Source: Paucilactobacillus vaccinostercus DSM 20634
GTDB taxonomy: Bacteria > Bacillota > Bacilli > Lactobacillales > Lactobacillaceae
Direction: 5' to 3'
Assembly (NCBI RefSeq): GCF_001436295.1
Contig: NZ_AYYY01000025.1
Span: 62,001 to 126,000 of the forward strand
Length of the DNA stretch: 64,000 bases
Part shown: in pieces, positions 50,376 to 59,617 of the stretch
Numbering within the stretch: the stretch's first letter is position 1
Layout: every line of letters starts with the position of its first letter
Notes under the pieces: generated by a model
What the model was told of the DNA's origin: nothing
The model's database searches: none
The model's input: the letters and a program-made list of their open reading frames with translations, nothing else
Made by a program: the position numbers and the translations under genes

Positions 50376-50554
50376 CTCTCTAATTTATTCCACAAGTTCA
50401 TCTCAAATTGAATGTTACAGTTTGATTACAAATTGTAATTTAACCCAATTTTGAGCAAAAAAAATCCAAAAATAGCCTCTGCTATCTTTGGTTTTTATGA
50501 AGAATCGTATGGACAATAGATCACACGACTCAAATGAACTCGCAACTACATACA
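50376..50554 (-). ncRNA. rpoB leader RNA with internal terminator (Lacto-rpoB-like)
   Basis: The 5' UTR of about 180 bases between the promoter and rpoB contains a strong hairpin: CCAAAGATAGC pairs with GCTATTTTTGG around four bases (50466-50491). Eight T follow on the minus strand (50457-50464). An upstream GTATG/CATAC pairing could form an alternative structure. A conserved Lacto-rpoB motif is known from rpoB 5' UTRs of Lactobacillales, and this may be an example; identity to the covariance model was not tested. Confidence 0.6.
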
Positions 50555-50560
50555 GACGTC

Positions 50561-50589
50561 ATTATATGCTCACAGCTCCTATAAGTCAA
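50561..50589 (-). promoter_or_regulatory. promoter of rpoB-rpoC
   Basis: TTGACT (50584-50589) and TATAAT (50561-50566) on the minus strand with a 17-base spacer, just after the tetR stop codon. Confidence 0.85.
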
Positions 50590-50620
50590 TAGCTGTGCTT
50601 GTTCGTTCTTAATTAATTTT

Positions 50621-51211
50621 TTACTTGGTCGCAATCCCATATAAGAAGAACTGCAGGGTTAACTTAACCCGGTCATCATTGGACAGTTGGTGTCCTCCAA
50701 GCTTATTAAACGTGCCAAATAACGTGTTAATGTCCGCTAAAAAGAACTCCGCTGCTTCATCCGGTAGAATCTCCGCGCGTAATGGCACTTCTGGCAACTT
50801 AAAATATTCTGCAATTGGTGCCAAATAATTCATCTTAAACAACATTTCCAACTTCCGTTTTCCACTTGACGACAGTTCTTTGTAACTCTCGTAAATTAGT
50901 GTCGTAATGCTGTTATGGTGAATTTTGGTGAGCACCTTGGTAATTTCAAATAAGCGTTCCTCTGGATCTAAATTCTGCTTCCGAAGCGTCTTATTGACAT
51001 TATTACGAACTTCCTTACCAATTTCAGAAATGACTTCTAAGAAAATCACCTCTTTATCGTTAAAGTGGTGATACAAAGCCGGTTGGGTAATTCCGATTTC
51101 GCCCGCAATATCACGTGTTGAGGTATTTTGATAACCATTCTTTAAAAATAATTTTCGTGCGGTCGTTAAAATCGCCGTTCTTGTTTGTTCCAACTGCTCG
51201 GAGCGTCTCAT
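50621..51211 (-). CDS. TetR/AcrR family transcriptional regulator
   Basis: A repressor-type protein of 196 residues from ATG 51211 (MRRSEQLEQTR; AGAGGA in front). Its N-terminal helix-turn-helix contains LFLKNGYQNTSTRDIAGEIGI and ALYHHFNDKE, given here as motif positions about 20-55. The C-terminal ligand domain is unlike any I can name. It sits between clpC and rpoB in the same orientation; no terminator separates it from the rpoB promoter. Its target is unknown; the yhgE gene 3.3 kb beyond clpC-ctsR is one candidate. Confidence 0.88.
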   Translation of the reverse strand: MRRSEQLEQTRTAILTTARKLFLKNGYQNTSTRDIAGEIGITQPALYHHFNDKEVIFLEVISEIGKEVRNNVNKTLRKQNLDPEERLFEITKVLTKIHHNSITTLIYESYKELSSSGKRKLEMLFKMNYLAPIAEYFKLPEVPLRAEILPDEAAEFFLADINTLFGTFNKLGGHQLSNDDRVKLTLQFFLYGIATK

Positions 51212-51325
51212 TGCCATTCCTCTCAATCCTAGCTAAAAATCTTAATTTGTTGAGCTTCAAGTACAATTATCTGCTGAAAGCCTATATTTTACAACTAGAA
51301 ATTAGCAATCGTCCCCCATTTTTTC

Positions 51326-51369
51326 AAAAAAGCTCATTTTGAACCTTAGCTGGTTCAAAATGAGCTTTT
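51326..51369 (-). terminator. terminator of ctsR-clpC
   Basis: AAGCTCATTTTGAACC (51330-51345) and GGTTCAAAATGAGCTT (51352-51367) form a perfect 16-base stem, followed on the minus strand by TTTTTT. Confidence 0.92.
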
Positions 51370-51377
51370 CTAGTTAA

Positions 51378-53852
51378 CTAGTTAGTTGTTATTAAACGTG
51401 AGTTGTGTTGATCATCTTGCACGCTCACTTTGATCTTTCCGCGTGTAGATCCGACCACGACTGTATCACCAATCTTGATCTGGCCGCCAAGCATTGCTTC
51501 ACTCAACCGGTCTTCAACTTCTGTTTGTAGGGCCCGACGGATTGGCCGTGCACCATATTCAGGGTCAAAGCCCGCCTTCGCAACCACGTCAATCGCCGCC
51601 GAGGTAAATTTAAGGGTAATCGCTTGTTCAGCCACCCGCTTGACTAGGTCATGCGACATCAGTTTGACAATCTGGTGGAGTTCATCCTTCTTAAGGGAAT
51701 GGAAGATGATCGTTTCATCGATCCGGTTCAAGAACTCTGGCCGGAAATGCATCTTCAACTGTTCTGTGATCGCGCCGGCCATTGCCCGATAATCACTTTG
51801 CACATCCTTGGCGCCGAATCCGACTTCCTTTTCATCCCGTAGTGCAGTTGCACCCAAGTTAGATGTCATAATTAAGATCGTATTCCTAAAGTCCACCTTG
51901 CGGCCCTTAGCGTCCGTCAAATAACCATCATCTAGTACTTGCAATAGTAGGTTGAAGACGTCTGGATGGGCTTTTTCAGCTTCATCAAGAAGTACCACGG
52001 AGTACGGATGTTGCCGTACTTTTTCGGTCAGTTGGCCTCCTTCATCGTAGCCCACATAGCCTGGGGCCGCACCAATCAATCGACTCGTACTATATTTCTC
52101 CATGTATTCGGACATATCCACCCGAATCATGTTGTCCTCGGAACCAAACATGGCTTCTGCTAGTGCCTTTGCCAGTTCCGTCTTTCCGACCCCAGTTGGT
52201 CCAAGGAACATGAATGACCCAATTGGGCGATTAGGATCTTTCAAGCCGCTGCGCGCCCGTCGAATAGCCCGTGCCACAGCGGAAACTGCTTCTTCCTGAC
52301 CAATAACGCGTTCATGCAGAATCTTTTCTAGGTTAACCAGTCGTTCACTTTCAGTCTTACGCAGTTGTGTCAACGGAATGCCCGTCCACTCTGCGACAAC
52401 TTGGGCGACGTCTTCCTCACTCACCTGTAAGTCGTATTGCCGATTAGTTTTATCTTTTTCAGCCTGTTGATCGACTTTTTCTTTAAGTTTCAATTCTTGC
52501 TGTCGGATTTCAGCGGCCAAATCGAAGTTCTGTTCTTCAATGGCCTTTTCCTTATCCTGACGCAATTGTTCCAGCTTATCAACTTGCTTCGTCTTCTTGC
52601 TTGGTTTGTCCTCAGCATCGATCCGAACCTTTGCTGCGGCCTCGTCCATCAAATCGATCGCCTTGTCAGGCAAGAATCGATCACTAATATAACGTGATGA
52701 TAGTTTGACGGCCTGAATAATCGCTTCGTCCGTAATTTCGGCCTTGTGGTGATCCTCATAGCGGCCACGAAGCCCCTTTAAAATTGCGACGGCTTCATCT
52801 TCTGTGGGTTCATCGACCTGAACGGTTGCAAAACGACGCTCCAATGCAGCATCGGATTCAATATATTTTTGATACTCATCAAGGGTTGTGGCCCCGATTG
52901 TTTGGAGCTCACCCCGTGCCAATGCCGGCTTCAAAATGTTGGAGGCATCGATCGCCCCTTCAGCACCACCAGCACCAATGAGGGTATGCAATTCATCGAT
53001 GAATAGGATAACGTGCCCATCATGATAAATTTCATCGATCACTTTTTTCAAACGATCCTCAAACTCACCACGATACTTAGTTCCAGCCACTAGGGATCCC
53101 ATATCAAGCATCATAATGCGCTTCGATGCTAAATCATCTGGCACATTACCAGCCACGATCCGTTGTGCTAGTCCTTCAGCAATAGCTGTTTTCCCGACTC
53201 CGGGTTCCCCAATTAGGACAGGGTTGTTTTTCGTCCGGCGACTCAAAATTTGGATCACCCGTCGAACTTCTTGTTCACGACCAACGACCGGATCCATCTT
53301 GTCTTCCCGAGCACTCTGTGTTAAATCACGTGCAAGTGAATCCAAGGTTGGTGTGCCCTGTGGTTGAGGGTTCTTAGCCCGATTATTCTGATGACGTTTC
53401 GTCGTATCAGCAACCCCTAACCGTCGTAGCACGTTTTTACGTGTTTGGTTTAAATCGACATTTAAGTTTAATAGGATGCGTGAAGATAGAATGCTATCGT
53501 CGGTTAACAATGCAAGGAGCAAGTGCTCGGTGCCAATTTTAACAGCCCCTAAACGCTTGGCTTCATCCCCCGCCGCAGCCAAAATTTCCTTTGCCTTTGG
53601 TGAGTATGGGAGATAGGTATCCTTATCAATATTTGTTAAGGTACCATAACCGGTGAATCGCTCAATTTCTTCGCGGATATCATCTTCAGTAATCGAAAAC
53701 TGTTGTAACACCTTATTAGCAATCCCGTTTTGTTCAATACTCAATGCTAGTAACAGATGTTCAGTTCCCACAGCTTGGTGCTTAAAATACTTTGCCTGTT
53801 CCTGTGCCAGTACCAAAACGTTTTTAGCACTTGGTGTAAATAGGTTATCCAT
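51378..53852 (-). CDS. clpC: ATP-dependent Clp protease ATP-binding subunit ClpC
   Basis: An AAA+ unfoldase of 824 residues that feeds proteins to ClpP or refolds them. It has an N-terminal Clp repeat domain (about 1-145), a first AAA domain with [14 protein letters not shown], a UVR-like middle segment rich in Lys/Glu/Gln (about 410-470), and a second AAA domain with [14 protein letters not shown]. It follows ctsR by 18 bases. The McsA/McsB adaptor genes seen in Bacillus are absent, as in other lactobacilli. Confidence 0.97.
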   Translation of the reverse strand: MDNLFTPSAKNVLVLAQEQAKYFKHQAVGTEHLLLALSIEQNGIANKVLQQFSITEDDIREEIERFTGYGTLTNIDKDTYLPYSPKAKEILAAAGDEAKRLGAVKIGTEHLLLALLTDDSILSSRILLNLNVDLNQTRKNVLRRLGVADTTKRHQNNRAKNPQPQGTPTLDSLARDLTQSAREDKMDPVVGREQEVRRVIQILSRRTKNNPVLIGEPGVGKTAIAEGLAQRIVAGNVPDDLASKRIMMLDMGSLVAGTKYRGEFEDRLKKVIDEIYHDGHVILFIDELHTLIGAGGAEGAIDASNILKPALARGELQTIGATTLDEYQKYIESDAALERRFATVQVDEPTEDEAVAILKGLRGRYEDHHKAEITDEAIIQAVKLSSRYISDRFLPDKAIDLMDEAAAKVRIDAEDKPSKKTKQVDKLEQLRQDKEKAIEEQNFDLAAEIRQQELKLKEKVDQQAEKDKTNRQYDLQVSEEDVAQVVAEWTGIPLTQLRKTESERLVNLEKILHERVIGQEEAVSAVARAIRRARSGLKDPNRPIGSFMFLGPTGVGKTELAKALAEAMFGSEDNMIRVDMSEYMEKYSTSRLIGAAPGYVGYDEGGQLTEKVRQHPYSVVLLDEAEKAHPDVFNLLLQVLDDGYLTDAKGRKVDFRNTILIMTSNLGATALRDEKEVGFGAKDVQSDYRAMAGAITEQLKMHFRPEFLNRIDETIIFHSLKKDELHQIVKLMSHDLVKRVAEQAITLKFTSAAIDVVAKAGFDPEYGARPIRRALQTEVEDRLSEAMLGGQIKIGDTVVVGSTRGKIKVSVQDDQHNSRLITTN

Positions 53853-53870
53853 CGCAATTCCCCTCTTTCT

Positions 53871-54338
53871 CTAACTTTCGTAACGCAGTCGATTCAACAA
53901 CGAAATCAAAATGTTGGCTCGTAACGCATTCTCGAGTTGCCGATCACTAATTGAATAGGTGGACTTTTCAATCGCCACCACCATCAAATCAGCTTCACGA
54001 CGACTCACGACCCCCTCATCATACAACGTTTGAATAATTGAGACGGCATCTCGTTCACTAATTGAATTGCCGATTACTTTAATTAATGAATTTAACACAC
54101 TCACATCATCAAGTAAATTGACTTTCTCAATGCGAATATAGCCGCCACCGCCGCGTTTACTCTCAACCATGTATCCATTTTGAATCGTAAAACGAGTCTT
54201 TATCACGTAGTTGATTTGTGACGGGACAACGTCGAATAAGTTAGCAATCTCTGAGCGCCTGATTTCAACATGTTCTGAATCGGCCAAAATAGTCTTTAAG
54301 TAACGTTCAATGACATCAGAAATATTTTGACCTTCCAT
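53871..54338 (-). CDS. ctsR: CtsR transcriptional repressor of class III stress genes
   Basis: A heat-sensing repressor of clp genes, 155 residues. The winged helix-turn-helix contains RRSEIANLFDVVPSQINYVI, and the glycine-rich wing that acts as thermosensor reads KRGGGGYIRIE. The start is ATG 54338, eight bases after GGGG. A matching CtsR box overlaps the transcription start region, so the operon represses itself. Confidence 0.97.
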   Translation of the reverse strand: MEGQNISDVIERYLKTILADSEHVEIRRSEIANLFDVVPSQINYVIKTRFTIQNGYMVESKRGGGGYIRIEKVNLLDDVSVLNSLIKVIGNSISERDAVSIIQTLYDEGVVSRREADLMVVAIEKSTYSISDRQLENALRANILISLLNRLRYES

Positions 54339-54354
54339 TATTGATTCCCCATTC

Positions 54355-54403
54355 TTTGACTAATGTTGACTAATATTATACAAAGTCTAACACTAAATGC
54401 AAA
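54355..54403 (-). promoter_or_regulatory. ctsR promoter with CtsR operator
   Basis: On the minus strand TTTGCA (54398-54403), 17 bases, TATAAT (54375-54380), then the direct repeat AGTCAAC-ATT-AGTCAAA (54355-54371). The repeat fits the CtsR heptad consensus RGTCAAA with a three-base spacer. Confidence 0.85.
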
Positions 54404-54430
54404 TAGATTTGTCTCAATCCCGGAAAATAA

Positions 54431-54463
54431 TAGCCGTACTCCCTAATTTAGCGAGTACGGCTA
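54431..54463. terminator. terminator between ctsR promoter and second yhgE
   Basis: TAGCCGTACTC (54431-54441) and GAGTACGGCTA (54453-54463) form an 11-base stem. T-rich sequence follows on the minus strand, serving the yhgE gene. Confidence 0.85.
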
Positions 54464-54486
54464 CTGTTTTTCAAAGAACGTTTACT

Positions 54487-57312
54487 TTATTTTTCTTCAG
54501 GTTCTTCATTATCGGTTAATCGTTTTGCAACAAGGAAATCAATCAGGTACGCGATTCCGGCGAGCACTACGGTAAAGAGTAACAGGAAGGCAATGGCAAG
54601 TAAGACATTGTAGTTTGTTCCATTAATCAATGCATCGAAACCGTGGATTGCATGCGTCATTGGTAAGATGCTTGCGATACCTTGGTAGAAGCTCGAGAGC
54701 ATTGCGTTAGGGAATACCTGTCCCGTAATAATGATCTGGAGAAGCGCCAGCAAGACCGCAAACAAGACACCAACACGGCCAAACATGTGATAAAGCGTCA
54801 TGCAGATCGCGGTAAAGAGAACCGAAACGATCAACGAGAAGAACGTTAACCCAAACCAGCTAGCAACGCTCACACCGAGAACGGCCAACAAGACATCCGC
54901 AATCACGGCTTGCGCAACGGCCGTTAAGCCAATTGCCAGAAGTGGTTCTTCAAACAGTGTGTGACGTTTCCGTCTTTCTGGAGTGAAGAGTCCCAGTTGG
55001 GTCACCACAGCCCCTAAGAAGAGAACTAGGGCCAACATCAATGGTGCAAATGTGTTCTTCAGGCTTTCGCTTGTGGCCCCCTCTTCTTTATTGCTGATTG
55101 GCGTTGCGAGATGGTTAACATTGCTTGAACCAGCATGGATTGTTCCGATTTGATCGGCACCATCTTGTAAGGCCTTATTCAAGGTGCTAACACCATCTGC
55201 CGCTGTATCCGTTCCATCAAGTAATTGATGAGAACCACTTGCTAATTGATCGGCACCAGATTTCGCAGTGACCGTGGCGTCATAAATTTGACTCGTTCCA
55301 CTACGAAGTTGTGAACTAGCACCCGTCAATTGGTTACCACCAGAAACAATCTGGTCGCCACCAGAAACAAGTTGCGCCACCCCAGAGATCAGAGCAGGAG
55401 CAGAAGCAGCAAGCGTTGCGTTCCCAGTTGCAAGTTGTGCCGCGCCACTAACTAATGCACTCGTATTTGCATTCAACTGATTACCACCGGCAACTACTTG
55501 TGAACTACCAGCAAATAGTTGCTTAACACCACTTGCAAGAGTTGGTGCTTGATTAGCCAGCTCTGAATTACCAGAAGCTAATTGTGAAGCACCAGAAGTC
55601 AATTTAGAAACCGTACTACTGTCGGTTAATTTATCGAATCCTTGTTCTTGCAATTGATTTAAGGCCGGTGTTAAGGCCTTTGAATTTGCCAAAACGGTGT
55701 TCAATTTTGAAATAGTATCCGATGAAAGCAGTGGATCCGTTTCATCAAATAATGAATTAGCTTCCGTTTCAATGTTTTGTACCTTTTTAAGCATCGCCTC
55801 GGCATCAGCAGTGGTTAAATTAGCACTCCCGAGTTCCGTACTAAATTCATCCAATGCAGTAGTTGACTTATCACTGACCATCTTGTAAGCATTGGCAGTA
55901 TTCTTAGCATCGCTACCTAATGTAGTGGTAGCTTTCGTCTCAGCTGCCGCAGCGCTTTGTAAAGCAGCTTTCTGATCAGGATCTGAAACATTCGCAATAG
56001 CAGCTTGCAGGGCACTCTGCGCACTCGTAACATTACCCTGATCAGTTGCGATCTGTGTTGGTGTTTTCGCAATCATGTTGGCAAGCTTCATCTGTGCTTG
56101 AAGACTGCTAATCTGTGTTTTAGCCGAACTAATCTTATCCAAAAGTGGTGCTAGTTCAGTTAATGTGTTCAGTCCATCTTGCAAACTAGACATGTCCGAC
56201 TTCAACTGAGCAGTATCTGTTTGCGCCTTTTGCATTGTCGACGTCATACTATCAATGCTGCTGACGATCTTATCATTAGCAGCAACTGCAGCACGAACCT
56301 TGGCAAATTCAGTATTAACTGAATTAACACCAGTCGTATACTGACTGATTCCATCAGACAACTGTGTCGATCCATCTGCCAATTGCTTCGTCCCACTGAC
56401 TAATGAACCAGTCTTGCTGTTCAATTGCCCCAAGCCATCATAGATCTGTTGATTACCAGAAGTTAACTGTGAAACCCCATCAGTATACTGCTTAACCCCA
56501 CTGGATAACGTCTTCGATCCAGTTGCCAGCTGTGCAGTACCACTAACCAATGGTTCCGCGCTTTCCTGCAAAGTATGCAGACCAGCAGCCAGTTGCTTAT
56601 CCGCTGCTGTTAATGTATCTACCCCAGTGGTATACGTATCAACACCATCTTTGAGCGTCTTAGCACCAGATTCAAACGTGACCATATTAGTCGAAAGTAA
56701 ATCTAAGTTCCGGGTAATTTCGGTTTGACCGTCTTTCAACTGCGTCATCCCATCATCAAGCTGTTGTGTCCCACTGGCAGCTTGCTTAGTCCCATTGCCA
56801 AGCTTCTTCAAACTACTCAACAGGGTCTGACTATAAACCTTTTGTACTTTGGTCTTCACTTGTGATTGAACGGTGTCTGCCACCGTTGTGGTCACCATTG
56901 AAGATAAAAAGTTATTCCGTTTTGATTCATGAAGCTTAATCAAGCTAACCTTCGGATTCTTTGCCATTAATGTCGTTGCATTCTCTGAAAAGTTCTTCGG
57001 TAGTTCGATTTCTAAGTAAGCATCCCCGTCTGCAAGTTGCTTCTTAGCCGTTTTTTCACTCACAAATTCCCATTTAACTTGGTGATCCTTCTTTAAGGTA
57101 TTCACCACTTGTTGACCAACATCAATCAGTTGACCATTACTTTCTGCGGGTTGATCTTTGTTCACCACAGCAACCGGAATGTTCTTTGTCGCAGCATGTT
57201 GTTCGTATTGAATAAAGTTAAAAATTGCTATTAACAATACTGCGGGTACCAGCACAGCTAGTACAATATACGCAATCCGACGCATACGTGGAGTCCCAAA
57301 ATTACTTAGCAT
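54487..57312 (-). CDS. YhgE/Pip domain membrane protein (second copy)
   Basis: A 941-residue paralogue of the protein at 315-2873. One N-terminal membrane helix (about 12-34) and the PVAVVNKD motif are followed by a very long extracellular region dominated by approximate repeats of the type LASGxxQLxxG, then five or six C-terminal membrane helices from about residue 755. RBS GGAGGA precedes the ATG. The promoter carries a perfect inverted repeat over its -10, so tight repression by a dimeric regulator is likely. Role unknown: a phage receptor, an exporter or a component of a secretion system have been discussed for the family. Confidence 0.85.
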   Translation of the reverse strand: MLSNFGTPRMRRIAYIVLAVLVPAVLLIAIFNFIQYEQHAATKNIPVAVVNKDQPAESNGQLIDVGQQVVNTLKKDHQVKWEFVSEKTAKKQLADGDAYLEIELPKNFSENATTLMAKNPKVSLIKLHESKRNNFLSSMVTTTVADTVQSQVKTKVQKVYSQTLLSSLKKLGNGTKQAASGTQQLDDGMTQLKDGQTEITRNLDLLSTNMVTFESGAKTLKDGVDTYTTGVDTLTAADKQLAAGLHTLQESAEPLVSGTAQLATGSKTLSSGVKQYTDGVSQLTSGNQQIYDGLGQLNSKTGSLVSGTKQLADGSTQLSDGISQYTTGVNSVNTEFAKVRAAVAANDKIVSSIDSMTSTMQKAQTDTAQLKSDMSSLQDGLNTLTELAPLLDKISSAKTQISSLQAQMKLANMIAKTPTQIATDQGNVTSAQSALQAAIANVSDPDQKAALQSAAAAETKATTTLGSDAKNTANAYKMVSDKSTTALDEFSTELGSANLTTADAEAMLKKVQNIETEANSLFDETDPLLSSDTISKLNTVLANSKALTPALNQLQEQGFDKLTDSSTVSKLTSGASQLASGNSELANQAPTLASGVKQLFAGSSQVVAGGNQLNANTSALVSGAAQLATGNATLAASAPALISGVAQLVSGGDQIVSGGNQLTGASSQLRSGTSQIYDATVTAKSGADQLASGSHQLLDGTDTAADGVSTLNKALQDGADQIGTIHAGSSNVNHLATPISNKEEGATSESLKNTFAPLMLALVLFLGAVVTQLGLFTPERRKRHTLFEEPLLAIGLTAVAQAVIADVLLAVLGVSVASWFGLTFFSLIVSVLFTAICMTLYHMFGRVGVLFAVLLALLQIIITGQVFPNAMLSSFYQGIASILPMTHAIHGFDALINGTNYNVLLAIAFLLLFTVVLAGIAYLIDFLVAKRLTDNEEPEEK

Positions 57313-57368
57313 TCTTTGTCCTCCGTTTTCTCAGTTCAAAATCTTCGTTTGACATTTCGATTAATGCC

Positions 57369-57411
57369 GTGAACCGTTTATTACATTATCGGTTCACCCC
57401 GTGAATGTCAA
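57369..57411 (-). promoter_or_regulatory. second yhgE promoter with overlapping operator
   Basis: On the minus strand TTGACA (57406-57411), a 17-base spacer and TAATGT (57383-57388). The arms GTGAACCG (57369-57376) and CGGTTCAC (57390-57397), 13 bases apart, lie on both sides of the -10. The arrangement is typical of TetR-type operators. Confidence 0.75.
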
Positions 57412-57672
57412 TACTTGATTTAACGGGATTTAGTCACATATTTTTAATAGTTTCGTGTATCAATAATTATTTATCTAAGTTATATCAGTGCATTAAAATT
57501 TTACTAAGTCACAATAAAAAATTGTAAATTTATTCAAAAAAAATTCAAATTTCTGGGAAAGTCGTTCGCTTTAGAACGATTTCAAGATAATTTAATCATT
57601 TTCTCATTTTATGGTTTATCTTCGTCATTTTTTCTTTATAATGGTACTAATTCACATAAGGGAGCCTACATC

Positions 57673-57942
57673 ATGAAAGTTATTATCACCGTCGTCGGCA
57701 ACGATAAAGTCGGCATTGTTGCAGCCGTTAGTCAAGAACTTGCTCAATTGCACGTTAATATCATCGATATGTCCCAGACCCTCATGCATGGCAGTTTCAC
57801 AATGATGCTGATGGGTGAATTCGCAGCAGACACAACTTCATTCGACAGTCTCCAAAAAGCACTCAATCAATTAGGAGACCAAATCGGTGTTTCCATCCAT
57901 CTTCAACGTCAAGAATTATTCGACGCCATTCAAAAAATCTAA
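57673..57942 (+). CDS. ACT domain protein (UPF0237)
   Basis: An 89-residue stand-alone ACT domain: KVIITVVGNDKVGIVAAVSQ, DMSQTLMHGSFTMMLM. ACT domains bind amino acids and regulate partners. It is translated 11 bases ahead of a UPF0210 protein, an association conserved widely, which suggests that it is the regulatory subunit of that protein. RBS GGGAG; TATAAT at 57637-57642 is the likely -10. Confidence 0.92.
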   Translation: MKVIITVVGNDKVGIVAAVSQELAQLHVNIIDMSQTLMHGSFTMMLMGEFAADTTSFDSLQKALNQLGDQIGVSIHLQRQELFDAIQKI

Positions 57943-57953
57943 GGGGTTAACGC

Positions 57954-59297
57954 ATGGAAACGAGACAAATTCAAGATACCATCCAGATGATTGAAGAAGA
58001 ACACCTCGATATTCGTACAATCACCATGGGAATTTCACTTCTCGACTGCATCGATAGCAATAGCGATCGTGCTTGTCAGAGAATCTACGATAAAATCACA
58101 GCTAAGGCTCAAAATCTGGTACAAGTCGCTGAAGATATTCAAAAGGAATATGGCGTTCCGATCGTCAATAAGCGAATTTCGGTCACTCCAATTGCCCTCA
58201 TTGCGGCGGCTAGTGAAACTACCAACTACGTTAAGTATGCACAGACACTTGATAAAGCGGCCACCGATTTAGGCATCGATATTATTGGTGGCTTTTCCGC
58301 ACTGGTTCAAAAGGGGTATCAGTCTGGCGATCGCAACCTAATCAGCTCTATTCCAGAAGCATTAGACGCGACAAGCCGAGTTTGCAGTTCCATTAACGTT
58401 GGCTCAACGCGTTCCGGTATTAACATGGATGCCGTGGCCGAAGTCGGCCAAATCGTCAAACAAATTGCAGCAATCGATCCCCAAAAGTGCATGAATCTGG
58501 TGGCCTTTTGTAATGCCGTAGAAGACAACCCATTTATGGCTGGCGCCTTTCACGGTGTTGGCGAAGCCGATTGCGTGATTAACATGGGCATTAGTGGCCC
58601 CGGCGTTGTTAAACGGGCCCTTGAACAAGTTAAAGGGGCTTCCTTTGATGTCGTTGCTGAAACCATCAAGAAAACCGCATTTAAAGTTACCCGTGTCGGC
58701 CAATTCGTTGGTCAAATTGCTTCCCAACGGTTAGATGTCCCCTTTGGCATCGTCGATCTCTCCCTCGCACCAACTCCTGCTCGTGGTGACTCAGTAGCCG
58801 AAATTCTCGAAGAAATTGGGCTGGATAGCGTTGGTGCCCCCGGTACAACGGCCGCACTAGCCATGCTTAATGACGCGGTCAAAAAGGGTGGCATTATGGC
58901 CTGTAGCCATGTCGGTGGTCTCTCCGGTGCTTTCATCCCCGTTTCTGAAGATGCTGGTATGATCAAGGCCGTTCAAGCTGGCCGCCTTAGCATCGAAAAA
59001 CTGGAAGCCATGACAGCCGTTTGTTCCGTTGGTCTCGATATGATCGCGGTTCCCGGTGATACTACCGCGCAGACCATCAGCGGTATCTTAGCTGATGAAG
59101 CGGCCATTGGGATGATTAACAATAAAACCACCGCTATTCGAATCATCCCCGCAACTGGTAAAAAAGTCGGTGATGATATTAACTTTGGTGGCCTATTTGG
59201 GCACGCACCGGTAATGGCGGTTAGCGAAAGTCAGCCAACCGCATTCATCGCTCGTGGCGGTCGAATTCCAGCTCCCATCCATTCATTTAAAAATTAA
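57954..59297 (+). CDS. PFL family protein UPF0210 (DUF711)
   Basis: A 447-residue member of the UPF0210 family, distantly related to pyruvate-formate-lyase-like folds but without a proven reaction. Conserved stretches include [39 protein letters not shown] and [20 protein letters not shown]. The operon with the ACT protein is complete and ends in a terminator. An amino-acid-linked metabolic role is inferred from the partner. Confidence 0.92.
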   Translation: METRQIQDTIQMIEEEHLDIRTITMGISLLDCIDSNSDRACQRIYDKITAKAQNLVQVAEDIQKEYGVPIVNKRISVTPIALIAAASETTNYVKYAQTLDKAATDLGIDIIGGFSALVQKGYQSGDRNLISSIPEALDATSRVCSSINVGSTRSGINMDAVAEVGQIVKQIAAIDPQKCMNLVAFCNAVEDNPFMAGAFHGVGEADCVINMGISGPGVVKRALEQVKGASFDVVAETIKKTAFKVTRVGQFVGQIASQRLDVPFGIVDLSLAPTPARGDSVAEILEEIGLDSVGAPGTTAALAMLNDAVKKGGIMACSHVGGLSGAFIPVSEDAGMIKAVQAGRLSIEKLEAMTAVCSVGLDMIAVPGDTTAQTISGILADEAAIGMINNKTTAIRIIPATGKKVGDDINFGGLFGHAPVMAVSESQPTAFIARGGRIPAPIHSFKN

Positions 59298-59311
59298 CTT
59301 CGCTGCACGGC

Positions 59312-59359
59312 AAACAAATACGCCCGCTCTTCCTTACAGAAGAACAGGCGTATTTGTTT
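59312..59359 (+). terminator. terminator of the ACT-UPF0210 operon
   Basis: AAACAAATACGCC (59312-59324) pairs with GGCGTATTTGTTT (59347-59359), with an inner TCTTC/GAAGA stem. Confidence 0.8.
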
Positions 59360-59376
59360 GGTTCCATTTTAGAAGC

Positions 59377-59398
59377 AAAAAGACCCGCGATGCGAGTC
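59377..59398 (-). terminator. candidate terminator of the sugar porter gene
   Basis: On the minus strand GACTCGC pairs with GCGGGTC around ATC and is followed by TTTTTG. It lies about 220 bases after the sugar porter stop, so read-through RNA would be long. Confidence 0.6.
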
Positions 59399-59617
59399 CT
59401 ACAAAAGTTAGTTGATAATAAATGTTCTGAACAATAATGTGCTAAATCCTTGATATCAAGAAAACAGCAGATAGAAAAGTCCTTTCGCTCTAGACTTATC
59501 AATAGAGGAAAAGTTCTTTTTAGCGAAACATAATACGTCGTTACCGTACATCCTATTTAAGTCAATTAGCACAGAACACAAAAGGAGCTACATAGCGCGT
59601 TTCTCTCAGTTCACGTA
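59399..59617. other. non-coding gap
   Basis: No supported gene. It contains an inverted repeat TTTCGCT/AGCGAAA (in 59486-59527), of unknown meaning, and otherwise AT-rich sequence. This would be the 3' UTR of the sugar porter if the terminator at 59377-59398 is used. Confidence 0.4.

Noticed and set aside
59287-59502. 71-codon minus-strand frame after the UPF0210 gene
   Set aside because: It runs through two terminator hairpins and has no ribosome binding site.
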